Made by a program: the position numbers and the translations under genes
NCBI GenBank assembly: GCA_030295235.1
Contig: AP026164.1
Coordinates: forward strand, 1,364,001-1,428,000
Direction: 5' to 3'
Source: Fistulifera solaris
Lineage: Eukaryota > Bacillariophyta > Bacillariophyceae > Naviculales > Stauroneidaceae
Length of the DNA: 64,000 nt
Notes under the pieces: model-generated
Told to the model about the DNA's origin: nothing
Database searches by the model: none
The model's input: only the letters and a program-made list of their open reading frames with translations
Part shown: positions 32,173-43,097 of the stretch, in pieces
How the letters are laid out: every line of letters starts with the position of its first letter
Position numbering within the stretch: position 1 is the stretch's first letter

Positions 32173-32612
32173 GCATAGCAGTTTAACTTGTACAGATACT
32201 AGTACAAGTATTCATTTCTCTACACGCAATCATCGCGTGATTCACTTTTGGGAAAGCAGTCACGCATTATAAAGTGTCCGTTACGACTGTAGGACAGACA
32301 GTGCATGACGTCGTCTTCAGCAAAGGGGGTCCGTGACTTACGTCATTGACCGTAAGATCGTCGTATGAAGCAGACCGAGCACACGCACCGAGTTGACCCC
32401 CGTCATCGTGTTGATGAAGCTCGACGTCTTTCTCTCAAGGCTTTCCGATCAAAAGAGAGACGACATCAAACAACGCCTGAATCGTCGCAAAATACGAACT
32501 GAAGACGTAAAGCAAGAGCTGATTGCAGCCGTTGCTTTCTTGAAAATCACAATCAATTGATTCCGATCGCATCCTTTTGTTAAGCCAATTCACAAGAAAA
32601 CATTATACAACA
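32173..32612. promoter_or_regulatory. Upstream region of fabF with CRE-like motifs
   Basis: TGACGTCG at about 32304-32311 and TTACGTCA at about 32337-32344 are bZIP/CRE-like elements. Such motifs act in CO2/cAMP-responsive promoters in marine diatoms (established for carbonic anhydrase genes). The same TGACGTCG word lies upstream of fabH. A palindromic cttgtac...gtacaag patch is at about 32189-32210. Confidence 0.4.
32414..32560 (+). CDS. Possible upstream ORF, 48 codons, before fabF
   Basis: ATG at 32414 to TGA at 32558-32560, ending 52 bp before the fabF start. The peptide is MKLDVFLSRLSDQKRDD and onward, well balanced in composition and predicted helical, without a recognised family. It may be a uORF in the fabF leader, an independent tiny gene, or chance. 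Confidence 0.25.
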   Translation: MKLDVFLSRLSDQKRDDIKQRLNRRKIRTEDVKQELIAAVAFLKITIN

Positions 32613-34251
32613 ATGAAGTTTTCGGTTGTTGTTCTCGTATCCTTCCTGACCGTGTCGGAAGCGTTCACTCCTCTTCAAAGTCAAGGTAGGTTGGCTACGC
32701 GATTGAGTCTAGAAGAGTCGTTTCGACAGACATGTCAGCAAATCATGTCAAAGATCGCAGCATTGCTACTTCTTTCTCAAGTATAGCGATTCAAATTTGC
32801 CGCTACAATATACTAAGGCCGCTTGGCGATCGGTATGAAGATTGATGTCTTACAATTTTTTCTTTTCTCGTGTCTTGCAGCAGTTTCTCCTCGACTTTCC
32901 TCCACTGAATTGAATGCTCGACGAGTCGTCGTGACTGGAATGGGTATCACTTCCTGCTTGGGTAACACGTTGGAAGATGTCAAAAACTCTCTTTACAATG
33001 CCGAGTCCGGTATTACCTTCAATGAGGAATTTGCGGCACTCGGAATTAAATCACAAGTAGCCGGTGTGCCCGCCTTGACCGAAGCTGATTTCACCGAACT
33101 CATCCCCAAGGCGACCCTGCGATTCTGCGGAACCAATGCCAAGTACGCTTACATCGCCATGGATCGTGCCATCAAAGATGCTGGTCTCAAACCGGAAGAC
33201 TACGAAGAAAACCCCCGTGTTGCCTCTATTATTGGACAGGGTGGTACCAGTATTCCGGATATTGTCGAAACGGTCACTGCGGTCGAAGCGGGTGGACGCT
33301 GGAAGAACAAGGTGGGTCCGTTCCGTGTCACCCGATCCATGGGATCGACCTGTTCGGCGGTCTTGGCGACTGCTTTCAAGACACAGGGTCCTAGTTATTC
33401 TATTTCATCCGCCTGTTCGACTGGTGCACACTGCATTGGAACAGGTTTCGAACAAATTCAACTAGGAAAGGCCGATATGGCATTTTGCGGAGCTGGTACG
33501 TCTTTGAAGTGCAAGGGCTTCCCGAGTGCTGGGAACTAGGTCTCACCCACCGCTCTTGTGAATCGTTGTCCCATTAGGTGAGAATGTGAACTGGCAATTT
33601 ACAAGTATGTTCGATTGCATGGGTGCTTTGAGCACATCTTACAACGACACCCCCAAAACTGCTTCTCGTGCTTTCGACAAGAGTCGTGATGGATTCGTCA
33701 TTGCCGGAGGTGGTGGAATGATGGTTTTGGAAGAATTGGAACACGCTAAGAAACGTGGTGCCAAAATCTATGCGGAATTGGTCGGTTACGCTGCCAACTC
33801 GGATGGTTACGACATGGTTGCACCATCCGGTGTAGGTGGAGAACGCTGCATGGAATTGGCGATGGAGAATGCTAAAATGAACGCTGACGACAAACCAGTT
33901 GATTACATCAACACACACGGAACAAGTACACCGGTAGGTGATGTTATGGAACTTGGTGCCATCAAAAGACTATTTGAAAAGAAGGGTTACACACCATACG
34001 TTGGATCGACCAAGTCGCTCTCGGGTCACTCATTGGGAGCAGCCGGTATCCATGAGGCAATCTACACCTGCCTCATGATGGATAACGACTTCATGGCCGA
34101 ATCCGCCAACATTAATGACTTGGTAGACGAGGCGGAAGGCATGAACATCCTTACTAGCAGAAAGGACGGCCCATTCAAGCGAGCTATGTCGAATAGTTTC
34201 GGCTTCGGCGGAACCAACTGCGCTCTTATCTTTGACAAGTACGAAGAGTAA
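32613..34251 (+). CDS. fabF: Plastid 3-oxoacyl-ACP synthase II (KAS II)
   Basis: Elongating condensing enzyme of plastid fatty acid synthesis. Exon 1 is 32613-32685, the first intron GTAGG...TTGCAG ends at 32880, exon 2 is 32881-33495, the second intron GTACG...CATTAG ends at 33577, and exon 3 is 33578-34251; the product is 453 aa. Exon 1 encodes the plastid presequence [19 protein letters not shown] with an ASAF-like site. The mature enzyme starts near [16 protein letters not shown]. Active-site residues: Cys in [12 protein letters not shown], His in [11 protein letters not shown] and His in [12 protein letters not shown], plus the C-terminal [10 protein letters not shown] motif. All frames are intact. 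It converges on the EF-hand gene. Confidence 0.94.
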
Positions 34252-34454
34252 ATACAGAATATCACGTTTGCTGTCAAAATCAAAACAGCAACGAGACGCC
34301 TATCAAATAGCTACTTGGTTTTATTTTCTTCAGTTGACGAAAGATACTCATATGTAGTGACCCTAATATTTAGTGATCCTCTTCTCATGAAGAGTTGCGG
34401 AATGCTCATTACCTATCAATAATGCTCTTATGATATTGCGGTCATTTCGCCCTT

Positions 34455-35819
34455 TTACCGGAGTCGAAGGTCGAGTGGCTCTTCGTCGATTTCCGTCAAA
34501 CCTTGCTCATCGGTATGATGCAACACCCCCAGTGCCGAATTCATGACCCAATCAATTTGGTTTTCGAATGATCTCACACTCCCCGATGTAGAATCATCAT
34601 CAAGTCTATCCCAGATTTCACCTGATCCAAGTCCCGATTGGAGTCGATGTTTTCGGCCATCACTGTCGTCTTCCTCTGGCTTTTGACCCCTTTCCCACTG
34701 CGGATTGAATTCCACAGGATTTTTTCCGGGACGTTCGGCAATGAAGACTCCACCTTCGGGAACATAGCGCTCCAGCTCTTGTGCGGACATGTCATCCTTT
34801 TCTTTCGGGTAATCGATGACACGTCCAGGGTGATCCCAGTCTGGATCTTCTTCCGGATCTTTAGGCGGCACTGGTCTCAATTTGAAGCCAGGTTGGAGAT
34901 GCTCCGGCGGAGGGATGAGCCCGGCCCCGTACCGTTTACGTCCTTCCTCGTCATACTCATCTCCAATCGGCCCTCCACCACGGCGCTTGCGACCATCCTC
35001 GTCGTATTCGGATTCGTCTTCCAATCCTCTACTCAAGGGAACTGCTCCTGCCACCATGACTGGAGAGATAGGATTTTCTTCATCAACACCAGGGGGCATC
35101 GATCTGAGCTGTGACGCGGCCAACGGTTGCTCTGGATCAGGCTCGTAGCCATCCTCTTTCTCTTCTTCTTCCTCAAGCTCTCGTGCTATCTTCCTTCTGT
35201 ATCCACAAGCACAGCAACAGCAAAGCAATAAGAGCAACGCGGCTGCAATGAGTGCCCAAAGAGCTTCTTTGGGAAAACCGCCATCATCTTGTTTAGGCGG
35301 AGGAATAGTGAACAGGATCGGAAGTGGCGGAACGGGTGCCTCTTCGCGTTCATCGTCAATTGGCGGGCAGTTGAACGGAGGGAGTGTTTCGTCCGTGACG
35401 CGACAGGCGGATGTTAGATAGTTCTGTTGCTCGGCCGTTCTATCTGGATTAATGGCACCAGCGGTTCGAATCTGAGCATTTTCACCGAGGCAGCATTCAA
35501 CTGGAGCCCCTTGTTCTGCACGGCAACCGCATGAAATCAGGTTGAATGCTATTCTTTGCTGAAGTGTCAGAGCCGGATTTTCTATGCATTTTCGCTTCGA
35601 GTATTCCTGAATGAAGCCAAGATACTCATCTTTTTTGATAAGACCATCGCCGTCCACGTCAGCTGTGATCAAATCGGCAAAGCACCCCGGGAAGTCGATG
35701 AATCGATCGGGTTCTTCATAGAAGTCAGAGTTAGGATCGGGTTCGACTTGGGCTTCCTGGGCATTTGACAAATGTGAAAATACCGACAGAAATAATAAGA
35801 GTGGGAATACGCGTTGCAT
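34455..35819 (-). CDS. EF-hand single-pass membrane protein, paralogue A
   Basis: 454 aa from the ATG at 35819. Signal peptide 1-20 (cleavage near SNA|Q). One canonical EF-hand loop lies at residues 54-65 (DVDGDGLIKKDE). A Cys-rich extracellular segment follows (CIENPAL...CGCR...CCLGE...CR...CPP). One TM helix is at about 185-206, ending in CCCCACGY, and a long acidic cytosolic tail contains repeats of the type DEDGRKRRGGGP / DEEGRKRYGAG and a WDHPGR motif. The end has the block RKHRLQSGLGSGEIWDRL and DWVMNSALGVL. No family was recognised beyond the EF-hand. A Ca-binding surface or endomembrane receptor-like protein is only an inference. Paralogue B lies directly upstream in the same orientation. 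Confidence 0.78.
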   Translation of the reverse strand: MQRVFPLLLFLSVFSHLSNAQEAQVEPDPNSDFYEEPDRFIDFPGCFADLITADVDGDGLIKKDEYLGFIQEYSKRKCIENPALTLQQRIAFNLISCGCRAEQGAPVECCLGENAQIRTAGAINPDRTAEQQNYLTSACRVTDETLPPFNCPPIDDEREEAPVPPLPILFTIPPPKQDDGGFPKEALWALIAAALLLLLCCCCACGYRRKIARELEEEEEKEDGYEPDPEQPLAASQLRSMPPGVDEENPISPVMVAGAVPLSRGLEDESEYDEDGRKRRGGGPIGDEYDEEGRKRYGAGLIPPPEHLQPGFKLRPVPPKDPEEDPDWDHPGRVIDYPKEKDDMSAQELERYVPEGGVFIAERPGKNPVEFNPQWERGQKPEEDDSDGRKHRLQSGLGSGEIWDRLDDDSTSGSVRSFENQIDWVMNSALGVLHHTDEQGLTEIDEEPLDLRLR

Positions 35820-36418
35820 TTTGCCGCCCCCGCAAGTTGGTTTCTTTGGCGTTCGAGAAGAATTGACTTGTTTTCAATAACCCTCTTTTGCGTCTTTCGT
35901 TGACAACAAACTGTTTCCTTGGGTCTTTTTCTTCAGGTCTTTTTCGTTCGTCAATCGTCAATCGACGAATGAATAATGAAGAACGAAGAAGCCCATCAAA
36001 CAATCAACAGTCTGAGATTTAGCAATTGCTCGTATCCGATGTCCGAGTATTAGTGGTCATGTGCACAATTGCGTCTATACGGCTAGGCAACGGAAATATC
36101 GACCATACTCGATGTACAATCCTCAAAATGATTTCATACGATTTTTATTACCGATAAGATAGAAAAGGAACGATTTGTGACGAAATTCAGCGGAACGAAA
36201 TGACCCTTGGGATTGAGTTCAAAATTGGCCAACGAAGCCGAAATTTACCGCCAACGGAAACCGCCAAATTCTCCATCCAAATTGCTAGGGTCCAAAACAA
36301 ACTCTAGCTAACCCTTTTGAAAGCAATCGGTTGCCACACACTATCGCGTTTGCCACTTAAAGGAATGAAATAGAAAAACAAATACGCATTAATCTTTTGA
36401 TAGTTCAAATATGGAAAA
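35820..36418. other. Intergenic region between EF-hand paralogues
   Basis: 599 bp, AT-richer than the flanks, with no recognised gene or repeat. Confidence 0.4.
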
Positions 36419-37806
36419 CTATGTCTCAGTTTTCGGTTCTCCTTTGGTATTGCTGGTCGTGTAGTTGTCATCGGTCTTGTCAAGAACTCCTAGAGCAGAC
36501 TGAATAACCCAATCGAAGGGATTCGCGCCGCCTGCTGCGCCAGTATTACCGTCTCCTTCGTCATTATCCAATTGGTCCCAAACGGCCGCTTCACCAAGAC
36601 CAGATTGAATACGATGTTTTCGTTTGTCGACATCGTCGGGATCTTCCTTTTCTCCACGTTCCCATTGAGGATCGTACTCGACCGGCCCTTTCTTGGGACG
36701 CTCCGGAATGTAAACACCGCCGTCAGGGATATAAGGGTCGAATACCTGACCTTCGTCCTCCGTTTTGGTCTTGGGCTCTTCAATTGGACGTCCTGGGTGG
36801 TCCCAGTCCGGATTTTCTTCGCTTTCTTTATCAATGGGTCGGAGTTTGAGCTCCGGAGTTTCCTTTTCGGGCGGAGGGAATCGACCCGCGCCGTAGCGTT
36901 TGACTCCTCCTTCTTCCTCTTCTTGTCCAAGTGGCCCTCCACCGGTGCGCTTTCGGCCACCTTCCTCGTCTTCGTCTTCTGACTCTTCTTCGACAATCTC
37001 TTCCACCTCAATTTCTGGCTCTCGTGCCATCGGAGCCGCCGCCGCTGCGGCCAACGGCGCCACAGGGACATACTGCTCCGGTTCGGGTTGCACGGGGGAG
37101 CTTCTTCGTCGACCTCTCCGGGAGAACCTTTTCCAAGAATTTCTTTTCCACAACTTCTTCTTCTTCAACACCTTTCCTCTTTCTAGCAACGCAAGCACAG
37201 CAGCAAAGGAGCAGTAGGAGTACGGCCGCCGCGATGATGGCCCAGAGAGCTTCCTTCGGGAGACCACCATCGTCTCCCGCAACGGAAGGAGCCGGCGGAA
37301 GAAAGACGGGAGGAAGGGGCGGCAACGGCGCCGCCTCACGGGTATCATCCTTGGGTGGACAGGCGTACGGCGGCAATGTGGCGTCGGTGATGCGACACGC
37401 CGAAGTCAAGTACGCGTTTTGTTCACCGGTGCGGGCCGGATTCAAGGCACCGTCGGTGCGAATCTGCGCCTTGTCTCCGAGACAGCAATCGGATCCAGCT
37501 CCCAGTTCTGATCGACATTGACAAGCGATATTGTTGAAGGCGATGCGCTGTTGCCAGGTCAAGACGGGATTTTCGATGCATTTGCGTTTGCCGTATTCTT
37601 GAATGAAACCCAAGTACTCGCTCGATTTGACGACACCATCTCCGTTGACATCTGCAACGATCAGGTCAGAGAAACAGCCAGGGGAAATCTATGCTCGGAT
37701 CTCCTTCTTCAAAGAAGTCCGATTCGGGGTTCGGCGCATTGTCTTGGGCGTTCGACGAGGCGAGCGACGCCAGCAACAGAAAAAGAATCTGATGATAACT
37801 TTTCAT
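36419..37806 (-). CDS. EF-hand single-pass membrane protein, paralogue B (two frame breaks)
   Basis: The start ATG at 37806 gives MKSYHQILFLLLASLASSNA, a signal peptide. One extra base in the G4 run 37681-37684 and one in the G5 run 37094-37098 break the frame. Removing one base from each yields 461 aa collinear with paralogue A. The shared features are FPGCFSDLIVADVNGDG (EF-hand), EYGKRKCIENP, the Cys-rich segment, TM helix EALWAIIAAAVLLLLLCCCA, an acidic tail with EEGGRKRTGGGP and NPDWDHPGRP, and the end block RKHRIQSGLGEAAVWDQL...DWVIQSALGVL. It carries an extra Ala-rich stretch (PLAAAAAAP). This is a tandem duplicate that has diverged mainly in the tail. Confidence 0.75.
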
Positions 37807-38430
37807 TTCGCAATGCAATCAAGAGTATTAATTATAGACAGGATCGTCTATATTTATTGAATGAATTCTTCAAAAGAAGGACTCGACGTGCTGGGTCAAA
37901 CGAATGAGATGCTTTCTTAGCTCCTCAAACAACGTTGTTGCTGTCGAAAAAGGTTGGGTCATTCGAGAAAAGCGATCACGTCCTTTTGGCATCGAGTGTT
38001 GCATGTCGCAATCACAAGGATTTTGCGGGGAACTTGGTGTGACCTATGCCAGTTCAGTAGTATCGTACGAAAAGAACAGGTATCTTGCTTACAAATGTCT
38101 CATCGATTTATTTTGCTTAAGCCCAAAGTCTATCGGACGATGAGGAGGCGCCTGTCTGCGATCGCTGCCTAAGGTTCATTCCTTCAATATTCGATTGCTT
38201 CTTGCTTTTCGTCCTCAAAGATAGGTCTATGAGCCATCAAAAACCTCAATTGTACTATACAACGTGAATCTTCATGCAGCACATTAGGTTTTCATCCAGG
38301 CGGCCGGACAAATTGGAGCACGATTTATAGAGAAATGGTATAACTACAATCCTTTAACATGACAATCATGCAGCTAGTCCAAAACAAATCACCCAATCGG
38401 CCCCAAAGCTTGTCATCGCATAGATTCTAC
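37807..38430. other. Intergenic region, no supported gene
   Basis: 624 bp upstream of EF-hand paralogue B and downstream of the carrier gene. Two overlapping short plus-strand ORFs at 37904-38172 lack any recognisable feature and were not called. Confidence 0.4.
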
Positions 38431-39256
38431 TTACACCAACTGCAATTTTACGCATTCGTAAACACTGAATCCAATCATGCTCGCGGGAACTGCCCGTAAC
38501 AACTTCAAACGAAATCCGCTGTAAAGGCCCTGAATGACACGACCATCCGCCTCAGCTATCAGTCGAGAGGCCGTTTCTGTCACAGACAAGTTACTTCCCG
38601 CCTGTTGACGTGTTTTGATGAGGTCAAGGGGTACCCAACCGCCCAAGCGACGGTGGCCGCTACGGCGCCGGAACTGAGTGGAACTGCGACATTGTCCTTT
38701 CCCATAAAAGGTGTCAAGATATCTTTACAGGCTTCGTAGGATGCGAACCAAACTCCGTGCGGTATTCCGTCTCGAAGTAACGTGGCGCTCAAACCGCGCC
38801 AAGAGGATGAACTGAACATACTGCGGGCCACCGTCTTTCCTTTCGAAATAGCATCTGCTTGTAGATCGCACTGTTGCGAAACCTTTATAAGTTCCACGGG
38901 AGACATTAGAAAAGACTGCAATACTCCTCCTGTACAACCTCCAATAAAGATCGCCATGAGTTTTGCTTGAGCGGCACTTTCTTCGGCATACTTTTGGCCG
39001 ATTCCGTAGCCACCATCAAGACGGCGTTTTGAATGGGAACGGCAGAAACCATGGGCGAAGCACCACGCCAAAGCGCTCTTACCCCGAAGTTTTGTGCAAG
39101 TGATCTTGCCGAGACCGTCCAGTTGACACGACCGACATCAATCAGCCCCGCCTGCCAACGCGTCAACACGGTGTCGACCGGTTGCAGAGCGATGACACTC
39201 GCCGCACCTGACGCCCAGCCGGCTATAAAGTCTACGTATGCATCCGACAGAGGCAT
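38431..39256 (-). CDS. Mitochondrial carrier family (SLC25) protein (two frame breaks)
   Basis: Six-helix inner-membrane solute carrier with three repeats. The carrier signatures appear as QPVDTVLTRWQ (repeat 1), SPVELIKVSQQ (repeat 2) and, after frame correction, YPLDLIKTRQQ (repeat 3). Single bases are missing near CC 39013-39014 (restores NAVLMGGYGIGQKY) and in G4 38628-38631 (restores GYPLDLIK). Corrected length is 275 aa, normal for the family. The substrate is not determinable. The overall pattern resembles the amino-acid/carnitine-like branch (SLC25A29/45-like), with low confidence. Confidence 0.85.
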
Positions 39257-40076
39257 TGTTATTCTTCAGTTCTATAAAAACAAGGATAATCTTTCAGTTG
39301 CAAGAGGATCAAGGGTTGTTTTATTTATATATCCAGTGGCAAATGTTGTCATCTCTTTGACAAACAAACGTCTTTTCGAGGTGACGAGAAGATATGATGT
39401 GTGCCTGTGTGACAAGAGCATTCTTTACTCGCATAGTAAGTCAAGGTCGACGCAAGCGATGGTCAACGCTATCCTATTTTCGCTTTCGATATTGCAAACG
39501 AAGTTGACAACTATAGTAAGAACACCTTCAAAGCCATTCACCTGTACTTTTCAATTCCTTGTTTTCATTTGTGGACTCATTATTTATGTTGCTGTTTCAA
39601 TCGTTTTCCGTACTGTTGCTCATGACTGAAGTCCAGTCGTGGTTGGCTGGGTTGTGGCAAATCGACACGGGAAATGCATTCGCTTATTTGGAACGTTACG
39701 TAAAACGCATTGTAATTTTCCGAACATCATAGCTGAATTTAGCAGAACGGGAATGGATGCCTATTTACCATGTACTGGGACATAGTGTACTGCAAGCTGG
39801 AGGGTGTTTACACTATAGCAATCCTTACACGACTAACTGAGCATCCAGGTCAGTTTAGCATCCGCTCTTCCGATATTCATGAACGGTATTGACAAAAATT
39901 TGGGCACTTTTGCCTCAATTTGTGATGCAGTGAGCCATTCGTTTTTGTCAATTAGCATATGACCCATTTAAGAAATGGGCGACCATTGTGATAGTACCAG
40001 TTAACAATTTACATGGCAAGGTGCACCATTCTTAACAGCAAGGAATCGGTGACTCAAAGTTGGCAAGTGCGAAAAA
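39257..40076. other. Intergenic region, no supported gene
   Basis: 820 bp between the carrier start and the PPR stop. A hydrophobic 56-codon plus-strand ORF ends at 39629 but has no supporting features. The rest is AT-rich. Confidence 0.4.
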
Positions 40077-42525
40077 TCAACTTGAAAGCTGTTCCCTTTC
40101 TTTATCAGAACCAAAACGAAGAGCAATTTCTCTGTCTACAGCTTTCGCTCTTATCTTCTTGTTCTTTTCTCTGGAAGATAACCAAGCTCTCTTCAAAAGC
40201 TGAAGCGTTTGTTTGGTGGGTGCCCCTATTTTTCCTGCTGCGTGCAGCCTTTCCATCTCATTAAAAACTTCCTCCGCTTTTTTTAGGGCGATTACTGCTA
40301 CCATAACATGTCAGAAGTGTCGTGTATGAGATGACATTGGGAGCAACATCAAGCTTGCCCGTCTCACTGAGATCAATCATACGTTTTAGAATTTGCTCCG
40401 CCCTTTCGCCTTTGTAAGGATCCGAAGTCAGACTCCAAGCTTTCAAGAGAATATTGAAACTTCTTACGTCTGGTTTGGCGCTCTCGTTGCCTGCTTCATA
40501 GTCTTGGAACATCTCGCGAAGAAGACGAGAAACACGATAAGGGTCTTTCATCCGTGCCAGTCCATTCATCACAGCATTATAACAAACAACATTTGGTTTC
40601 AGAGATTCGTCTCCATTTTTGTAAGCATCTTTCAGTTCCTGTAAAAGATTATACGCACGGGTAGCGGCCTCTTCGCGATTGTCCTTGACCTCTGAATAAC
40701 ACGCTAACAGTGACGAATAACTGTATATGTCAGGTTTGACATCATCAATCCCTTGGTCGCTGAGCTTTTTCATCTGATAAAGGAGATCCTCTGCCTGTGA
40801 AGCCTTATTGTCACGTTTTGACTTGATAAAGGAAGCAAGAACCGCATTGAAGCACTGTAGATTGGGCTTGACGTTGGATCTACCAGTCAGAAAGTCGTTG
40901 CACATTTGATTCAAGATGGCTGAAGCTTTTTCGCCGTTTCCCGAAGTAGCCCAAATATGAATTACCGTTGTGTAGGTCGCTACATCGGGGGCGATCCAGG
41001 AATCTCCAGCTTTCGCCCGTGATTTCATTTCGGCGAGAATTTGTTCCGCCTTTGTCGCAGGAAACGCCGTTTTGTGATCCACGAGGCAATTCAGGAAAGC
41101 ATTATAAGTTATTGTCGCCGGCCGGAGAGCAGGGTCGGTTTCTTTGGTCATCTGGCGTAATATCGCTTCCGCCTTTTCGACCTTGTTGGGTGATTTCGAT
41201 CTGGCATGGGCGGAAATTAAGGCAGTCAGTATAACAGAGTCCGGTCTCAAATCTTCATTCCCATTCTCATAAAGCGTTCGCATCTGCTGCACAATGGCTT
41301 CCACACGTGTCGCCTGCCCGACTATGCTCCAGGCCTGGATTAAGTTCAAGTAGGAAACATAATTAGGTGTAAAACGCTCTCGCATCATGTTGAAAACTTC
41401 TTGTGCCTTCTTGGCGCCGCTGATCGTACCAGTTATAGCTTGACACTGTATCGCAACATTAAAGGCGGGGATTATATCCCTCTTTTCGTGAAGATGATTC
41501 GCATGAAAATCCAGCATCTTCTTGAGCAACTCTTCCGCTTTTCGTCCCGCTTGTGATGATCCCGACTTGAGCCACGCGGTGATCGTCATGCCAAACGCAC
41601 CACCGAACGCTCCATCCAGAGACGAAAAAGTAATTTCACCCGCATGGTAGGCGTGTGTCATGCGGTCCAAGATGTCTTCACAGCGTAGAGCGGCATTTGT
41701 ACTTTCCAGAGCGGCCAAGGCCTGAATCATATTGAGATACGATTCGCGATTTAAGGGGATCATGAGCTCTACCATCCTTTGCACAATCGCTTCGATCCGA
41801 GTGACCGATTCGGGACGTTGTGCTAACATCCAAGCACGTGTCACTATATTAAAAAGGGGCGGAGTCGGATAAAACGGATCCTTCCCGGCTTGCCACAAGT
41901 CGATGCATTTTTCCAGTACATGTTCTGCGAATTCGGGTGTCGTCTTTCCACTCCGTACGCCGGCTTCGACAATCAAATACAGCGTTTTCTCGTTTCCCAA
42001 ATGATGATGTTGTGCGTAATACAGAACGCGATCGAGCATCTGCGACACCGAATAGTCGGGAATATCATTTTCCCACAACGCGACCCTCCACAGACCGACC
42101 ATGCGATTGAGTAAATTGGTATTTATCCAGTCCCCAAACGGAGAAGGTAAATCAATGAGCAGACGGTCGAGTAATTGGAAGGAATATACGACTGACCGTA
42201 TGGATTTGTCCTGCAATAACATGGACAATAACTCTTCGGATTCAATCCATGCTTCGGGAGAAAGGGGATCCTCCGTCGCCAACAATTTATTCATGGAAGA
42301 CTCCAAGTCATTGATCAAAACTTTCGGTTTTCTTATAGCAGACCTGTTTCCTTCGTCCATAAAACTAGAAGAGTACCAAGCTGGTTGTTGTTGGAGATGC
42401 CGTTGCGGATTGTTATTGTGGACGGTACCGGCAAGACTTTTCCACGGCGCGTGTTGTGGAGCCAGTCGCCGTATCCGAAGGGTCGTCGCCGTCGATGACA
42501 ACACACGTTGAATTCTACTTCTCAT
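40077..42525 (-). CDS. Pentatricopeptide repeat (PPR) protein (one frame break)
   Basis: Organellar RNA-binding repeat protein. The ATG at 42525 is followed by an Arg/Ser/Thr-rich N-terminus (MRSRIQRVLSSTATTLRIRR) compatible with a mitochondrial presequence. From about residue 180 on there are many degenerate 35-38-aa PPR units, recognisable by PDxxTYxxxIxxWATSG, KPNLQCFNAVLASF, KPDIYSYSSLLACY, KPNVVCYNAVMNGL, KPDVRSFNILLKAW and APNVISYTTLLTCY. The T7 run at 40278-40284 has one base too many. Removing it continues the last repeat as NRPKKAEEVFNEMERLHAAG and ends at 40077, for 815 aa. Class P-type; the target RNA is unknown. Confidence 0.88.
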
Positions 42526-43097
42526 TCCTTAGAGAAATTTATTTAATTTCTTAATAATAAGACAGAAATACAAGCCCGGTGAAAGTGATCGTTCGCATCG
42601 TCGCCTTTTTTTTCCTGTTTTCACTCTGGCTTATTATTTTATTCCCTCTCGGGATTGGTTCGCTCGTTGTGATGATGATGATGATGATTATTTCGTCATC
42701 AAGCGTCTGGCCTTGTCGTCCTCCCTGGCGAATAAGGTGACGTTTCGAAAGACCTACCGGTATCCATTTCGACATCCTCCCTTCTGTTGTGACAAAAACT
42801 CCACCGTCCATCGAGCGAGGAGGAGGAGGAGGAGTCGTCAGTCAGTCAGTCGTCATTCATGCTGCTGAGTCAATAGTGTTCTTCGTTCGTAAGTTACGAA
42901 AAACCAAACGTTTGCTTGGTTCTCTTGGTTGTGCGTTGTCGTCCGATCGGCATGTGACGACGCATCCGGAATTCCGTGTGTCTTTTTGCGAGTTCAACTT
43001 CTTACTTAATTACTACGGAGGATGATTTGCAAATGTCAAGTGAATGGCTCATTCCGAAATTAGATTTCGAGAAATTTCATAGAATATTGGAGCCATA
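42526..43097. repeat. Divergent intergenic region with microsatellites
   Basis: 572 bp between the PPR gene and the desaturase. It contains a (gat)n run at 42671-42688, a (gag)n run at about 42817-42833 and a (gtca)n run immediately after it. No gene was recognised. Confidence 0.6.

Noticed and set aside
39033-39629. 198-codon plus-strand ORF overlapping the carrier start
   Set aside because: Its first half is antisense to the carrier N-terminus and the rest is AT-rich intergenic sequence. No feature supports it.
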